Shown here in pieces: positions 24,391 to 33,561 of a stretch of 64,000 nucleotides of DNA (positions are counted from its first letter, which is position 1; each line of letters opens with the position of its first letter). Origin of the DNA: Flavobacteriia bacterium (GTDB taxonomy: Bacteria; Bacteroidota; Bacteroidia; Flavobacteriales_D; Crocinitomicaceae); NCBI GenBank assembly GCA_947446925.1, contig CANFHU010000001.1, positions 372,001-436,000 of the forward strand, given 5' to 3'. Position numbers and translations under genes: made by a program. Below the pieces are notes generated by a model. It was given only the letters and a program-made list of their open reading frames with translations. It was not told the origin of the DNA and did not search any database.

Positions 24391-25533
24391 TTATAAAATC
24401 TCCAAAAGTCGAGCAACCAACTTTTTCTCTTCTTTTTCCCAACAATATTCTTCGCGTGCTTTTTGGGTGTTTTCTTTCCAAATTGCGAGTTGATTTTGGT
24501 TTGCAAAGATGGTTTCAATGCTTTGTGCTATGTCTTTTGGTTCGTGAGAAGGTAGCAATTTTCCGACATCGTATTTGTCTAATATAGCGCACAATTCTGT
24601 TAAAGGACTTACCAAAATTGGAACTCCAGAAGCGAGGTAATCAAACACTTTATTGGGTAGAGCGTAACGGTAATTTAAATTTGTCGATTTTTCCAAGGAA
24701 ACTCCTAAATCCGCCTGAATTGTATATGCTGCAAGTTCACCAAATGGAATTTGTCCTAAGAAATGCACCTGTTTTAATTTCAATACCTCGGTTTTTTCAA
24801 TTAATGTTTGGTACACATCCCCTGTACCAATAATCAATAGATGATACGTTTTAGGTAGAAACGTAAATGCTTGAATCAATTCTTCTAAACCACGGTCTTT
24901 GTTGACAGCGCCTTGGTAAATTAACAAATGATCGGAAAGTGCGACACCATATTTTTTGCGAATATTTAGCGCGTTTTCGTTCTTCCTATAACCTTCTAAT
25001 TTCGGAACGTTTCTAACCGTATGCACAGGAATATGGTACTTATCAGAATAAACTTCTGCCAAGGTATCGTTGACGGTAAACATTGTTTTTAGTTTCGGAA
25101 CCATGTACGATTCGAGACGCAACCATATATCACGGATACGTTCGCGACCAATCAATTCTGGTACTTCGGTGAAATATTCATGACTATCGTAAATTAACTT
25201 AGAACCTTTTAATCTTGACATCAAAAAGTTAGGAAGCAAGGTGTCTAAATCGTTTGAAAAGTAAACGCCACGTCGTCTAAATAATAAATAAAAAAATAAG
25301 CGTAGATTATATTCTGCATAAAATTTAAACCCTTTTTCAAATCGTAATGGCATACGATGTACGTTATAAGTACGCTGATTTACAGGTTGGCTCTCTATTT
25401 TTAGTCGACCGATTAAGGTAATTTTATATTCTGGGAAATTGGAACAAATCGTTTCACATACTTTGTGCACACGTTGGTCGGTTACCAAGTCGTTACTTAC
25501 AGAAATATAAATATGTTTACATTTGGAGGCCAT
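24391..25533 (-). CDS. GT4-family glycosyltransferase
   Basis: A 380-residue GT-B glycosyltransferase. The N-terminal acceptor domain starts IYISVSNDLVTDQRVHKVCETI. The donor-binding half has LLIYQGAVNKDRGLEELIQAF and IGTGDVYQTL, and the LPNKVFDYLASGVPILVS stretch contains the E/N-type donor-loop equivalent typical of GT4. No signal peptide, so it is cytosolic and adds sugars to lipid-linked or surface glycans. It is the last gene of a cluster upp-membrane protein-yjjG-GT with short gaps. The acceptor is unknown. Confidence 0.88.
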   Translation of the reverse strand: MASKCKHIYISVSNDLVTDQRVHKVCETICSNFPEYKITLIGRLKIESQPVNQRTYNVHRMPLRFEKGFKFYAEYNLRLFFYLLFRRRGVYFSNDLDTLLPNFLMSRLKGSKLIYDSHEYFTEVPELIGRERIRDIWLRLESYMVPKLKTMFTVNDTLAEVYSDKYHIPVHTVRNVPKLEGYRKNENALNIRKKYGVALSDHLLIYQGAVNKDRGLEELIQAFTFLPKTYHLLIIGTGDVYQTLIEKTEVLKLKQVHFLGQIPFGELAAYTIQADLGVSLEKSTNLNYRYALPNKVFDYLASGVPILVSPLTELCAILDKYDVGKLLPSHEPKDIAQSIETIFANQNQLAIWKENTQKAREEYCWEKEEKKLVARLLEIL

Positions 25534-25553
25534 CTTAACTAATCACTTAATTT

Positions 25554-26255
25554 TTATAGTGTTGTCAATAAATAGGGTAATTCTCCTAGGTTTTTAATTT
25601 TATGTTGACCAGCTGATTTTCGGTGTTTTTCGTTTGGATCAAATAAAACGGCTTGCATCCCCACTTGAATTGCTCCAAGAATATCCGTCGTATGGTCGTC
25701 TCCAATCATCACGCTTTCTTGAGGAGTTGCTTTGGCTTCTGACAAAGCATAATTAAAAATATCGCGGTGCGGTTTCGTTTTACCCACCATTTCAGAGCAT
25801 ACAATGACATCAAAAAAATCGAATAGTTTGGAGGCTTTTAGTTTTACAAATTGCGCCTCTGCAAAACCATTTGTGATGATGTGTAATTGATAGCGTTTTT
25901 TGAGTTCAATTAATGTTTCTGCTGCATTTGGAAATAAGATGGTTTCTTTAGGCGCTGTTGCTACGTAGTCAATGTTTAGTTTGTCCGCAAAGGCTAAATC
26001 ATACACTTCCACACGCTCCAATGTTTTTTGAAAACGAACAATACGGAGTTCATCCTTGGAGATTTTTCCTTTCCCATATTTCTTCCATAAATCATTATTG
26101 ATGTTGTGGTAGACTTTATGAAAATGTAAAAAATGATCGAAATGTTTGGATAAATCGTGTTGATCGTAAATTTTCTGCAAGGCATTTCGAGAATTTTGTT
26201 CGAAATCCCATAATGTTCTGTCTAAATCAAAAAATACGTGTTTGAGAAAAATCAT
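25554..26255 (-). CDS. yjjG: YjjG-family HAD pyrimidine nucleotidase
   Basis: A 233-residue HAD hydrolase with motif I FFDLDRTLWDF, motif II IITNGF, motif III Lys in VGKTKPH, and motif IV MIGDDHTTDILGA. The arrangement and length fit YjjG, a 5'-nucleotidase that removes non-canonical pyrimidine nucleotides. The start ATG overlaps the previous stop by one base (TAATG). Neighbouring upp (uracil salvage) fits a pyrimidine-metabolism context. Confidence 0.85.
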   Translation of the reverse strand: MIFLKHVFFDLDRTLWDFEQNSRNALQKIYDQHDLSKHFDHFLHFHKVYHNINNDLWKKYGKGKISKDELRIVRFQKTLERVEVYDLAFADKLNIDYVATAPKETILFPNAAETLIELKKRYQLHIITNGFAEAQFVKLKASKLFDFFDVIVCSEMVGKTKPHRDIFNYALSEAKATPQESVMIGDDHTTDILGAIQVGMQAVLFDPNEKHRKSAGQHKIKNLGELPYLLTTL

Positions 26256-26725
26256 TAGAAGAAAGAAGCAATTGCAAACGCAATACCTGTGGTTAACAGT
26301 CCATTACATACCATTCCTAGTACGATGAGGGGATAGGTGAATTTATTTTTTCCGAAAAATTTAGCACTTACAATGGTTCCAACAGGTACAGACATAAATA
26401 AGGGAGCAAAAAACGAAATTCCTACAATTCCAAGTTTACGTTTCATTTTGACTACCCCTTTATTGAGAGGAGTAAAAGTCTTTTTTTGTTTGATTGGAAT
26501 CCCTGTTTTCATAGACTCGTGGTATGCTGCATGTTTTTTAGCGCGCGCTTTTTTTAATAAAAATTCCCCTAAAAAATAGAAGATAGTTCCACTAAAAATA
26601 CCTCCTGCTAAACAGGAAAAATAGGTTTCGAAAAATGTCAATCCTGCAGCAGGTCCACCGAAAGGAGTAAACAAAAATTTTACTGTCGAAAGTAAAAAGA
26701 AGGTGCTGTAGGTAGCTAAATTCAT
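26255..26725 (-). CDS. Small integral membrane protein, SmMdr-like
   Basis: A 156-residue protein with about four membrane segments: two near the N-terminus (FFLLSTVKFLFTPFGGPAAG and GIFSGTIFYFLGEFLL), a basic loop (KKARAKKHAAYHESMK), and two near the C-terminus (GIVGISFFAPLFMSVPVGTI and LIVLGMVCNGLLTTGIAFAI). The G-rich phrases resemble the small multidrug-export family, but the match is loose. It begins 11 nt after upp and overlaps yjjG. Substrate unknown. Confidence 0.65.
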   Translation of the reverse strand: MNLATYSTFFLLSTVKFLFTPFGGPAAGLTFFETYFSCLAGGIFSGTIFYFLGEFLLKKARAKKHAAYHESMKTGIPIKQKKTFTPLNKGVVKMKRKLGIVGISFFAPLFMSVPVGTIVSAKFFGKNKFTYPLIVLGMVCNGLLTTGIAFAIASFF

Positions 26726-26736
26726 TGTTTAATGAA

Positions 26737-27384
26737 CTAACATTTAATTCCAAATGCTAAATCACCAGCGTCACCCATACCTGGGACAATGTATGCTTGA
26801 GCAGTTAATTCTTGGTCAATTGCCCCAACAAAATATTGTGTTGATTCTGGTAAATAGTTTTTTAAGTATTCCAATGCTTCAGGCGAAGCAATTGCGGAAA
26901 CAATAAATAATTTACCAGGATTTCCTTGCTTTAATAGCGCTTTGTATACACTTACCATCGAGCTACCAGTTGCTAACATTGGATCAACGATAATTAATGC
27001 TTTTCCTTCAAACGTTGGAGCAGCAACATATTCCACATGAATTTCAAATTCATCGTTGTGAACATGTTTGCGGTATGCAGAAACAAAAGCAGAATCTGCT
27101 TTGTCAAAGACATTTAAAAATCCTTGGTGCATAGGTAAACCTGCACGTAAAATCGTAGCTAAAATAGGTTGTTCAACCAATTGGTATTCTTTGGCTTGAC
27201 CTAAAGGAGTGGTTATAACTTCGGTTGTATAATCTAATTTTTTAGAAACTTCATACGCCAAAATTTCTCCTAAACGTTCTAGATTTTTTCTGAAACGCAT
27301 GGAATCTTTCTGAATCTGTACATCGCGTAATTCCGCTAAAATAGGACCAACGATGGATTTGTTTTCGCTAAAATTGATGATCAT
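26737..27384 (-). CDS. upp: Uracil phosphoribosyltransferase
   Basis: A 215-residue enzyme that makes UMP from uracil and PRPP for pyrimidine salvage. The PRPP-binding motif is ALIIVDPMLATGSSM, with the uracil-binding C-terminus VPGMGDAGDLAFG. ATG 27384 (MIINFSENK) is chosen over the track start 16 codons upstream, because homologues begin near here and a -7-like TACCTTTA lies just before it. It heads a run of four genes with short or overlapping junctions. Confidence 0.93.
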   Translation of the reverse strand: MIINFSENKSIVGPILAELRDVQIQKDSMRFRKNLERLGEILAYEVSKKLDYTTEVITTPLGQAKEYQLVEQPILATILRAGLPMHQGFLNVFDKADSAFVSAYRKHVHNDEFEIHVEYVAAPTFEGKALIIVDPMLATGSSMVSVYKALLKQGNPGKLFIVSAIASPEALEYLKNYLPESTQYFVGAIDQELTAQAYIVPGMGDAGDLAFGIKC

Positions 27385-27481
27385 AACTGTGCTTTTTGTA
27401 AAGGTAAAATAAAAAAGGCAACAATGCGACATTTAGTGGGCATGAAAAAAGTGACTTTTATAATTTGAGACTACTTTTACT

Positions 27482-28075
27482 TTATAGAACATTCTTGTAA
27501 AATCGATCAATGTTAATGAAGTATACATCCGTTTCAGAAGCTTTATGAAATCGTTCTAAATTTTGTTCAACAGTTTGCATCGCTGATTTTGAAATTTTTT
27601 GAAACATCAAAGTATAGAAAATAACGATCGTATATTTTTTTTCATTTTTAATGGATGGATAAATTAATTTTAATTTACTCAAAGTCAAATTTATACTATC
27701 TAATTGTACAGCCGATTTAGGAATAAATTGTTCAAAACGTTGCGCTGTATTCCAATTAATATTAGTTAAACCACCTTTTGCAGTACAATTTATATGGTAT
27801 GATTTTAAACTATCGTTTTCAAAATAAAAAAGTTGAATAGGTTGATATAAATCTTTAGCTAATTTTTCACTTAAGACAAACTGACCTAATGAACTAAATT
27901 GAGAAGAATCACTAACGATGTGTTTATAATCAAGTTTCGATTTTAAATCCGTTAAAAATTTCATGTCTGAGGTTTCAGTATAGGATGTTATAGGATTTAC
28001 TCCGTACATTTTATAAAGTACACTCGAGCAACTAGAAAGCAAGAAAAAAGAAAGTAAGAAAAAATAGATTTTCAT
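27482..28075 (-). CDS. Lipoprotein of unknown function
   Basis: A 197-residue lipoprotein with signal LSFFLLSSCSS (Cys16 as lipidation site). The mature part has no recognised motif; the C-terminus (VYFINIDRFYKNVL) looks beta-rich. It is divergent from the ABC transporter gene, each with its own -7 box. Function unknown. Confidence 0.75.
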   Translation of the reverse strand: MKIYFFLLSFFLLSSCSSVLYKMYGVNPITSYTETSDMKFLTDLKSKLDYKHIVSDSSQFSSLGQFVLSEKLAKDLYQPIQLFYFENDSLKSYHINCTAKGGLTNINWNTAQRFEQFIPKSAVQLDSINLTLSKLKLIYPSIKNEKKYTIVIFYTLMFQKISKSAMQTVEQNLERFHKASETDVYFINIDRFYKNVL

Positions 28076-28106
28076 AAACTTATGAATGCGTTGATTGTTC
28101 CCATAA

Positions 28107-28114
28107 CAAATATA
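28107..28114 (-). promoter_or_regulatory. -7 box TATATTTG for the lipoprotein gene
   Basis: TATATTTG on the minus strand matches TAnnTTTG, 31 nt before the ATG at 28075. Confidence 0.5.
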
Positions 28115-28183
28115 GTTTTTTGAACGCTACATTTATATAAACGAACAATTCCTTTGAAACTTTAGCATCCCAATCTTTTCTGT

Positions 28184-28191
28184 TAAATTTG
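28184..28191 (+). promoter_or_regulatory. -7 box TAAATTTG for the ABC transporter
   Basis: TAAATTTG ends exactly 4 nt (TACT) before ATG 28196, another near-leaderless arrangement. If the second Met (28214) is the true start the leader would be about 18 nt. Confidence 0.6.
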
Positions 28192-28195
28192 TACT

Positions 28196-29965
28196 ATGCG
28201 TAAGGAATCGAAAATGGATTTTAATGTCTTTAAACGTCTTTTGCAGTTCGTTAAGAACTACAAGCGTTTAATGATTTACTCTTTCATTTGTACCATAACT
28301 CTTTCAATAGTAGGTCCTATGCGACCAAAATTAATCGGTCAAATGGTTGACAAATACATCATTTCCACCAAAAATCCAGATGCCTTATTACATTGGTCCT
28401 TATTGATTTTAGGCTTGTTGGTCTTGGAAGGGGTGTTCCAATTTTTTAATGCCTTGGTGAGTAATTTATTAGCACAATCCATCATTCGCGATATCCGTCA
28501 AAAGCTATTTAAGCACATGCTTTCCTTTCGTATGAAGTATTTCGACCAAACACCAATTGGTTCGTTGGTGACACGCTTAATTTCTGATATTGAAGCGATT
28601 GCAGAAGTTTTTTCATCAGGGATGATTGAAATTGTAGGCGATTTCTTAATGTTGTTTTTCGTAATTTTCATCATGTTTTTTAGTAATTGGCAATTGACTT
28701 TATTGACCTTAATTCCAATTCCACTATTACTTATAGCGACTCGTATTTTTGCGAATGCGATGAAAAAATCCTTCCAACAAGAACGTCTGCAAGTCACGCG
28801 TTTGAGTTCGTTTGTGCAAGAACACATTTCAGGAATGGCAATTGTGCAACTTTTTTCTAGGGAAAAACAAGAAGAAAAATTGTTTGATGAAATTAATCAG
28901 GACCATAAAAAAGCACACGTAAATGCTGTCTGGGCGTTTTCCATTTTCTTTCCGGTAGTAGAGATTTTGAGTTCGCTTTCGATTGCGTTTTTGTTAGTAT
29001 GGGGCGCATTTCAATTTATGGGGGATGTTCCTCCGAATCCAGAACAAATGTATGGGGAAATCATTTCCTTCACTTTATGGGTAAACATGCTGTTCCGACC
29101 GATTCGTCAATTGGCTGATAAATTCAACATCTTACAGCGTGGAATTGTGCGTGCTGAACGCGTTTTCGAAATTTTGGATTTGAACGAACATACCCAAAAA
29201 GATGGTACGATTACCCAATTGGATTTTCATCAAGATATTCATTTCCAAAACCTTCATTTTGCCTATAAAAATGAAGATTGGGTATTGAAAAACATCAACC
29301 TAACCATCGAAAAAGGAAAAACGGTTGCTTTTGTTGGAGCGACAGGTGCTGGAAAATCGACGATTGTAAACTTATTGGGACGTTTTTACGAATACCAAAA
29401 AGGCGATATTTTCATTGGAACTACGAATGTACAAGATATTCAATTGGATGTTCTTCGTAAAAACATTGCCATTGTACTTCAAGATGTATTTTTGTTTTCC
29501 GATTCGATTTACCACAACATCACCTTGCGCGATCCATCCATTAGTTTAGAGCAAGTCATGGATGCCTCAAAAGCGGTGGGTGCACACGATTTTATAATGA
29601 AATTACCAAATGGTTATGATTACCACGTCGGCGAACGAGGAGGCGTGTTGTCGGTGGGTCAACGTCAATTGCTTTCGTTTATTCGTGCTTATGTCTACAA
29701 TCCATCCATTTTGATACTAGACGAAGCAACTTCCAGCGTAGACAACGAATCGGAAGAAATGATTCAACGCGCTACCGAAAAATTAACGGAAGGAAGAACG
29801 TCGATTGTCATAGCACACCGACTTTCCACCATCCAAAAGGCAGATAAGATTGTAGTAGTGGATAAGGGAGAATTAGTAGAACAAGGATCCCACCATGAAT
29901 TATTGCAAATTGATGGATTTTATAAGAAGTTATATGAAATCCAATTTTTGAAACGAGAGAAATAA
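28196..29965 (+). CDS. ABC exporter, MsbA/multidrug type (half-transporter)
   Basis: A 589-residue half-transporter with six membrane helices in residues about 20-320 and a nucleotide-binding domain at about 340-589. Walker A is GATGAGKSTIV, the signature is LSVGQRQ, Walker B ILILDEATSSVD, and the switch His is in IAHRLSTI. It would work as a homodimer exporting lipid or drug-like substrates. An in-frame ATG at 28214 is an alternative start. It lies 8 nt before the heptose epimerase gene, which hints at envelope-lipid export. Confidence 0.9.
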   Translation: MRKESKMDFNVFKRLLQFVKNYKRLMIYSFICTITLSIVGPMRPKLIGQMVDKYIISTKNPDALLHWSLLILGLLVLEGVFQFFNALVSNLLAQSIIRDIRQKLFKHMLSFRMKYFDQTPIGSLVTRLISDIEAIAEVFSSGMIEIVGDFLMLFFVIFIMFFSNWQLTLLTLIPIPLLLIATRIFANAMKKSFQQERLQVTRLSSFVQEHISGMAIVQLFSREKQEEKLFDEINQDHKKAHVNAVWAFSIFFPVVEILSSLSIAFLLVWGAFQFMGDVPPNPEQMYGEIISFTLWVNMLFRPIRQLADKFNILQRGIVRAERVFEILDLNEHTQKDGTITQLDFHQDIHFQNLHFAYKNEDWVLKNINLTIEKGKTVAFVGATGAGKSTIVNLLGRFYEYQKGDIFIGTTNVQDIQLDVLRKNIAIVLQDVFLFSDSIYHNITLRDPSISLEQVMDASKAVGAHDFIMKLPNGYDYHVGERGGVLSVGQRQLLSFIRAYVYNPSILILDEATSSVDNESEEMIQRATEKLTEGRTSIVIAHRLSTIQKADKIVVVDKGELVEQGSHHELLQIDGFYKKLYEIQFLKREK

Positions 29966-29973
29966 ATTTTAAT

Positions 29974-30939
29974 ATGATTATAGTAACAGGAGCAGCAGGT
30001 TTCATTGGTAGTTGTTTAGTAAGTAAACTAAACCAAGCAGGATTTAACAACGTAGTAGTTGTAGATGATTTCACGAAACATGAAAAAGACAAAAACTTAG
30101 AGGGTAAAATCTTCGAAGCAAAAGTAGAACGTGGAGTGTTGGCAGATTGGTTAGCGACCAACCAAAAACAAATCGACATCATTTTTCACATTGGTGCGCG
30201 TACAGATACTACCGAGTTTGATAAGGCTATTTTTGATGCGTTGAATGTGGAATACACACAAATGGTGTGGAATTTCTGTGCAGATCACTCCATCCCGTTG
30301 GTATATGCAAGTTCTGCAGCGACCTATGGCTTGGGTGAATTTGGATACGAGGATAACCACGAAGTGATTGCTAAATTGAAACCATTGAATCCGTATGGAG
30401 ATTCAAAAAATGACTTTGATATATGGGCATTGCAACAGGAAAAGCAACCTCCATTTTGGGCAGGATTGAAATTTTTCAATGTCTATGGACCAAACGAATA
30501 CCACAAAGGAAGAATGGCTTCGGTGATTTTCCATGCATTTAATCAAATTAAAGCAAATGGTGGCATGAAATTGTTCCGTTCGCACAACCCGAATTACACG
30601 GATGGCGGACAATTACGTGATTTCGTCTATGTGAAAGACGTTGTGGAAGTGTGTATGTATTTGATGAACGAACAACCAACTTCAGGTATTTACAATTTAG
30701 GCTCTGGAAAAGCACGTACCTTCTTGGACTTAGCAACAAATACTTTCCATGCATTGAAAGTGGCACCCAACATTGATTTCATCGATACACCGATTGACAT
30801 ACGCGATAAATACCAATATTTCACCGAGGCAAACATGAATAAGTTAGTTTCTTCAGGATACAAAATACCATTTCATACTTTAGAAGAAGGCGTAAAGGAT
30901 TACGTTGAAAATTACCTAACCGAGCATAAATACTATTAA
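29974..30939 (+). CDS. hldD: ADP-L-glycero-D-manno-heptose 6-epimerase
   Basis: A 321-residue short-chain dehydrogenase-type epimerase that makes ADP-L-glycero-D-manno-heptose, the precursor of the LPS inner core. NADP-binding GAAGFIGSCL is at the N-terminus. The catalytic set is visible as SSAATYG and YGDSKNDFD (YxxxK). The substrate-specific NVYGPNEYHKGRMASV follows. Length is normal. It sits between an ABC exporter (8 nt) and an SRPBCC gene (1 nt). Heptose use fits the GT9 heptosyltransferase-like gene at 55.7 kb. Confidence 0.92.
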   Translation: MIIVTGAAGFIGSCLVSKLNQAGFNNVVVVDDFTKHEKDKNLEGKIFEAKVERGVLADWLATNQKQIDIIFHIGARTDTTEFDKAIFDALNVEYTQMVWNFCADHSIPLVYASSAATYGLGEFGYEDNHEVIAKLKPLNPYGDSKNDFDIWALQQEKQPPFWAGLKFFNVYGPNEYHKGRMASVIFHAFNQIKANGGMKLFRSHNPNYTDGGQLRDFVYVKDVVEVCMYLMNEQPTSGIYNLGSGKARTFLDLATNTFHALKVAPNIDFIDTPIDIRDKYQYFTEANMNKLVSSGYKIPFHTLEEGVKDYVENYLTEHKYY

Positions 30940-30940
30940 T

Positions 30941-31390
30941 ATGCACCAATTTATTCGAAAACAATTTGTCAAAACGGATTTGCAAACGTGTTGGGATTTT
31001 TTCTCTTCACCAGCAAATTTGAAACGTATTACTCCGTCGTACATGGGATTTGATGTGAAAACAGAAGTTCCCACACAAATGTATGAAGGTTTAATTATTG
31101 CGTATACGGTAAAACCTTTATTAGGAATTCCGGTAGAATGGGTGACTGAAATTACACACGTGAAAGACAAATCGTTTTTCGTAGATGAACAACGCAAAGG
31201 TCCTTATACTATGTGGCACCACGAACATCACTTTAAAGAAGTGGAAGGTGGAGTAGAAATGACGGATATTGTTTCGTACATTATCCCTTTGGGTATCATT
31301 GGTAAAATGGTGCATCCCTTCTTAGTGAAACCGAAATTAGAAGAAATTTTCGCCTACCGATTCAAGATCGTAGAGGAAGTTTTTGGATAG
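30941..31390 (+). CDS. SRPBCC-family protein
   Basis: A 149-residue START/Bet v 1-like protein with a hydrophobic ligand pocket. The pattern begins QFIRKQFVKTDLQTCWDFFSSPANLKRITP and ends KLEEIFAYRFKIVEEVFG, as in proteins often annotated as cell-division-inhibitor-like. It is 1 nt downstream of hldD, so the three genes from 28.2 kb form one operon. The ligand and role are unknown. Confidence 0.8.
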   Translation: MHQFIRKQFVKTDLQTCWDFFSSPANLKRITPSYMGFDVKTEVPTQMYEGLIIAYTVKPLLGIPVEWVTEITHVKDKSFFVDEQRKGPYTMWHHEHHFKEVEGGVEMTDIVSYIIPLGIIGKMVHPFLVKPKLEEIFAYRFKIVEEVFG

Positions 31391-31394
31391 AATT

Positions 31395-31625
31395 TTTGAA
31401 GCCTTAAATGGCCATATATGAAGTGTACGTAGAAAATAAGTTAAATGTAACGTAGTCAAACCCTTGTTTGAACCCAGCCTTCTAATTTTTAGTATAAAAA
31501 TTAGCGAAAGGCGTTTGTGAGTTTGGGTGCAGACAGTGAAATGAAACGTAATTTTCAAGGAACTTCATAAAGGCCTAGACTTTTTTGGCTCCACCTTTTT
31601 TTGGTAATGAAAAAAAGGTGGAAAT
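31395..31625. repeat. Structured intergenic repeat, about 230 bp
   Basis: It holds strong hairpins: CTAATTTTT/AAAAATTAG (31482-31504), extended by CCTT/AAGG arms, and CCACCTTTTTT paired with AAAAAAGGTGG (31591-31621). Parts resemble a related block at 59385-59580 that also ends in a T/A-rich hairpin. From memory, elements of this plan are frequent in flavobacterial intergenic DNA; that needs a search. It covers the whole gene-free stretch and no promoter is evident apart from a TAATTTTA near 31640. Confidence 0.6.
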
Positions 31626-31695
31626 AAAATAAATAGTAATTTTAGTATTGATTGCATCGAGAGTATTATTTAATACTATAGTTAATAAAAATAAC

Positions 31696-32130
31696 GTGAG
31701 TAAAACTGTCTATATCATCCGAAAAGAACATTTCAATGCAGCTCATAAATTGTGGCGTAATGACTGGTCTGACGAAAAAAACGAAGAAATTTTTGGGAAA
31801 TGTGCTAACAAAAATTGGCATGGGCATAATTTTAATTTAATTGTCACAGTAAAAGGAATTCCAAATCCAGAAACGGGGTTTGTAATAAACTTAAAAGACT
31901 TGAGTAAAATTATCAAAACAGAAGTGGTAGATATTTTCGACCATAAGAATTTGAACCTCGACGTGGATTGTATGAAAGATATTCTTGCTTCTACCGAAAA
32001 CATGGTTATTAAAATATGGGAAATTTTAGAACTACCTATATTAAATGCTGGTGGTATCCTTGCAAAAATTCGATTGGAAGAAACAGAAAACAATTTCGTC
32101 GAATATTTCGGTGGAAATGAACCTTATTAA
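31696..32130 (+). CDS. 6-pyruvoyl-tetrahydropterin synthase-type enzyme
   Basis: A 144-residue PTPS/QueD-fold enzyme. The first zinc His is in FNAAHKL; the next two are in the motif CANKNWHGHN, where five residues separate the catalytic Cys from HGH. This Cys-x5-HGH spacing is that of PTPS in biopterin synthesis, whereas QueD has Cys-x3-HGH. The DHKNLN and TENMVIKIW motifs complete the active site. GTG 31696 is used because homologues begin here; the track start 16 codons upstream adds unrelated residues. The next gene, folE, makes its substrate precursor. Confidence 0.85.
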   Translation: MSKTVYIIRKEHFNAAHKLWRNDWSDEKNEEIFGKCANKNWHGHNFNLIVTVKGIPNPETGFVINLKDLSKIIKTEVVDIFDHKNLNLDVDCMKDILASTENMVIKIWEILELPILNAGGILAKIRLEETENNFVEYFGGNEPY

Positions 32131-32180
32131 TTATTTTAGTTCTTTATTATTTAGAATTAATCTAATTTAACATTTATAAC

Positions 32181-32768
32181 ATGGAAAAATATTACAAACA
32201 AGAAATTACAGACAAAATTTCAACCGCTTATACGGAAATCTTGTCCGATTTAGGAGAGAATGCACAACGTGAAGGATTATTAAAAACGCCAGAGCGTGTA
32301 GCAAAAGCATTACAATTTTTAACCCATGGATATGATATCAATCCTGCGGATATATTAAAGTCTGCTTTATTTCACGAAGAATATTCTGAAATGGTATTGG
32401 TGAAAGACATTGAAGTATATTCTTTGTGTGAGCACCACATGTTGCCATTTTTCGGTAAAGCACACGTTGCATATATTCCTGATGGCACGATTGTTGGATT
32501 AAGTAAAATACCACGTGTAGTAGATGCTTTTGCACGAAGATTACAGGTACAAGAGCGTTTGACCATTGAAATTCGTGACTGTATTCAAGAAACGTTGAAA
32601 CCTAAAGGCGTAGCTGTCGTAATAGAATGTTGTCATATGTGTATGCAAATGCGAGGTGTACAAAAACAAAATTCAGTAACAACATCTAGTGCTTTTACAG
32701 GTTTGTTTTTACAAAACGATTCTACACGTAAGGAGTTTATTAGCTTGGTGCAAGCCAAATTACATTAA
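32181..32768 (+). CDS. folE: GTP cyclohydrolase I
   Basis: A 195-residue FolE that converts GTP to dihydroneopterin triphosphate, the first step of folate and biopterin synthesis. Zinc ligands are visible in [12 protein letters not shown] and in [14 protein letters not shown], and the substrate-binding [16 protein letters not shown] is present. It is 50 nt downstream of the PTPS-type gene and 16 nt upstream of the BI-1 gene. Confidence 0.95.
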   Translation: MEKYYKQEITDKISTAYTEILSDLGENAQREGLLKTPERVAKALQFLTHGYDINPADILKSALFHEEYSEMVLVKDIEVYSLCEHHMLPFFGKAHVAYIPDGTIVGLSKIPRVVDAFARRLQVQERLTIEIRDCIQETLKPKGVAVVIECCHMCMQMRGVQKQNSVTTSSAFTGLFLQNDSTRKEFISLVQAKLH

Positions 32769-32784
32769 TTTAAAACGTTAAACT

Positions 32785-33540
32785 ATGTTTGAAAATTTAT
32801 TAAATCGTCAAGAGTACGATGCAAATGCAAAAACAATGTCGTCTGACTTTTTCAGAAATGTGTACACGTACATGTTTGTGGCACTTGGACTTTCAGGAGG
32901 AATTGCATATTACATCGGGGCAGGAGAGTCTATTACTTTAGCGAATGGACATAAACTACCTTTATTGTTTATTAAATTATTCATTTCTGAGTCTGGAGGT
33001 TTATCTCCATTGTTTTGGGTGGTTGCACTAGCACCTGTTGGATTAGGTTGGTTGATTCAATCATCTTACAATCGCTTCTCTATGTCAACTTTGACCTTAT
33101 TGTTTGCGATTTACTCAATTTTAATGGGGTTAAGTTTGAGCGTAATTTTTATTCGTTATGATTTAGGTTCAATCACTTCTACATTCTTCGTTTCTGCAGG
33201 AGCTTTCGCAGGGATGGCAATATTAGGTTATACTACAAAAACAGACTTAACCAAATTTGGTAGTTTACTATTTATGGTGTTTATCGGAATCTTCATCGCA
33301 GGAATTGTAAATATTTTCTTGAAAAATGATACAATGGGATTCGTGATTGCTGCGCTTGGAGTTTTTGTATTCACAGGCTTAACAGCGTATCAAATGCAAC
33401 AATTGAAACACATTAGTAATGATCCAAATTTAGAAGGTGTAGAACGTAACAAATTAGCCTTAATTGGCGGATTGATGTTGTACATCTTATTCATCAACTT
33501 ATTCCTTTCGTTATTACGTTTGTTAGGAAATAGAGATTAA
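32785..33540 (+). CDS. Bax inhibitor-1/YccA family membrane protein
   Basis: A 251-residue protein with seven hydrophobic helices and a conserved polar region at the start (FFRNVYTYMFVALGLSGG) and end (VERNKLALIGGLMLYILFINLFLSLLRLLG), the BI-1/YccA family plan. Family members act as Ca2+/H+-leak channels or interact with FtsH protease. It is probably cotranscribed with folE and ends at a strong terminator. Confidence 0.9.
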   Translation: MFENLLNRQEYDANAKTMSSDFFRNVYTYMFVALGLSGGIAYYIGAGESITLANGHKLPLLFIKLFISESGGLSPLFWVVALAPVGLGWLIQSSYNRFSMSTLTLLFAIYSILMGLSLSVIFIRYDLGSITSTFFVSAGAFAGMAILGYTTKTDLTKFGSLLFMVFIGIFIAGIVNIFLKNDTMGFVIAALGVFVFTGLTAYQMQQLKHISNDPNLEGVERNKLALIGGLMLYILFINLFLSLLRLLGNRD

Positions 33541-33561
33541 GAGTACTTAGTCAAAAGTTTG

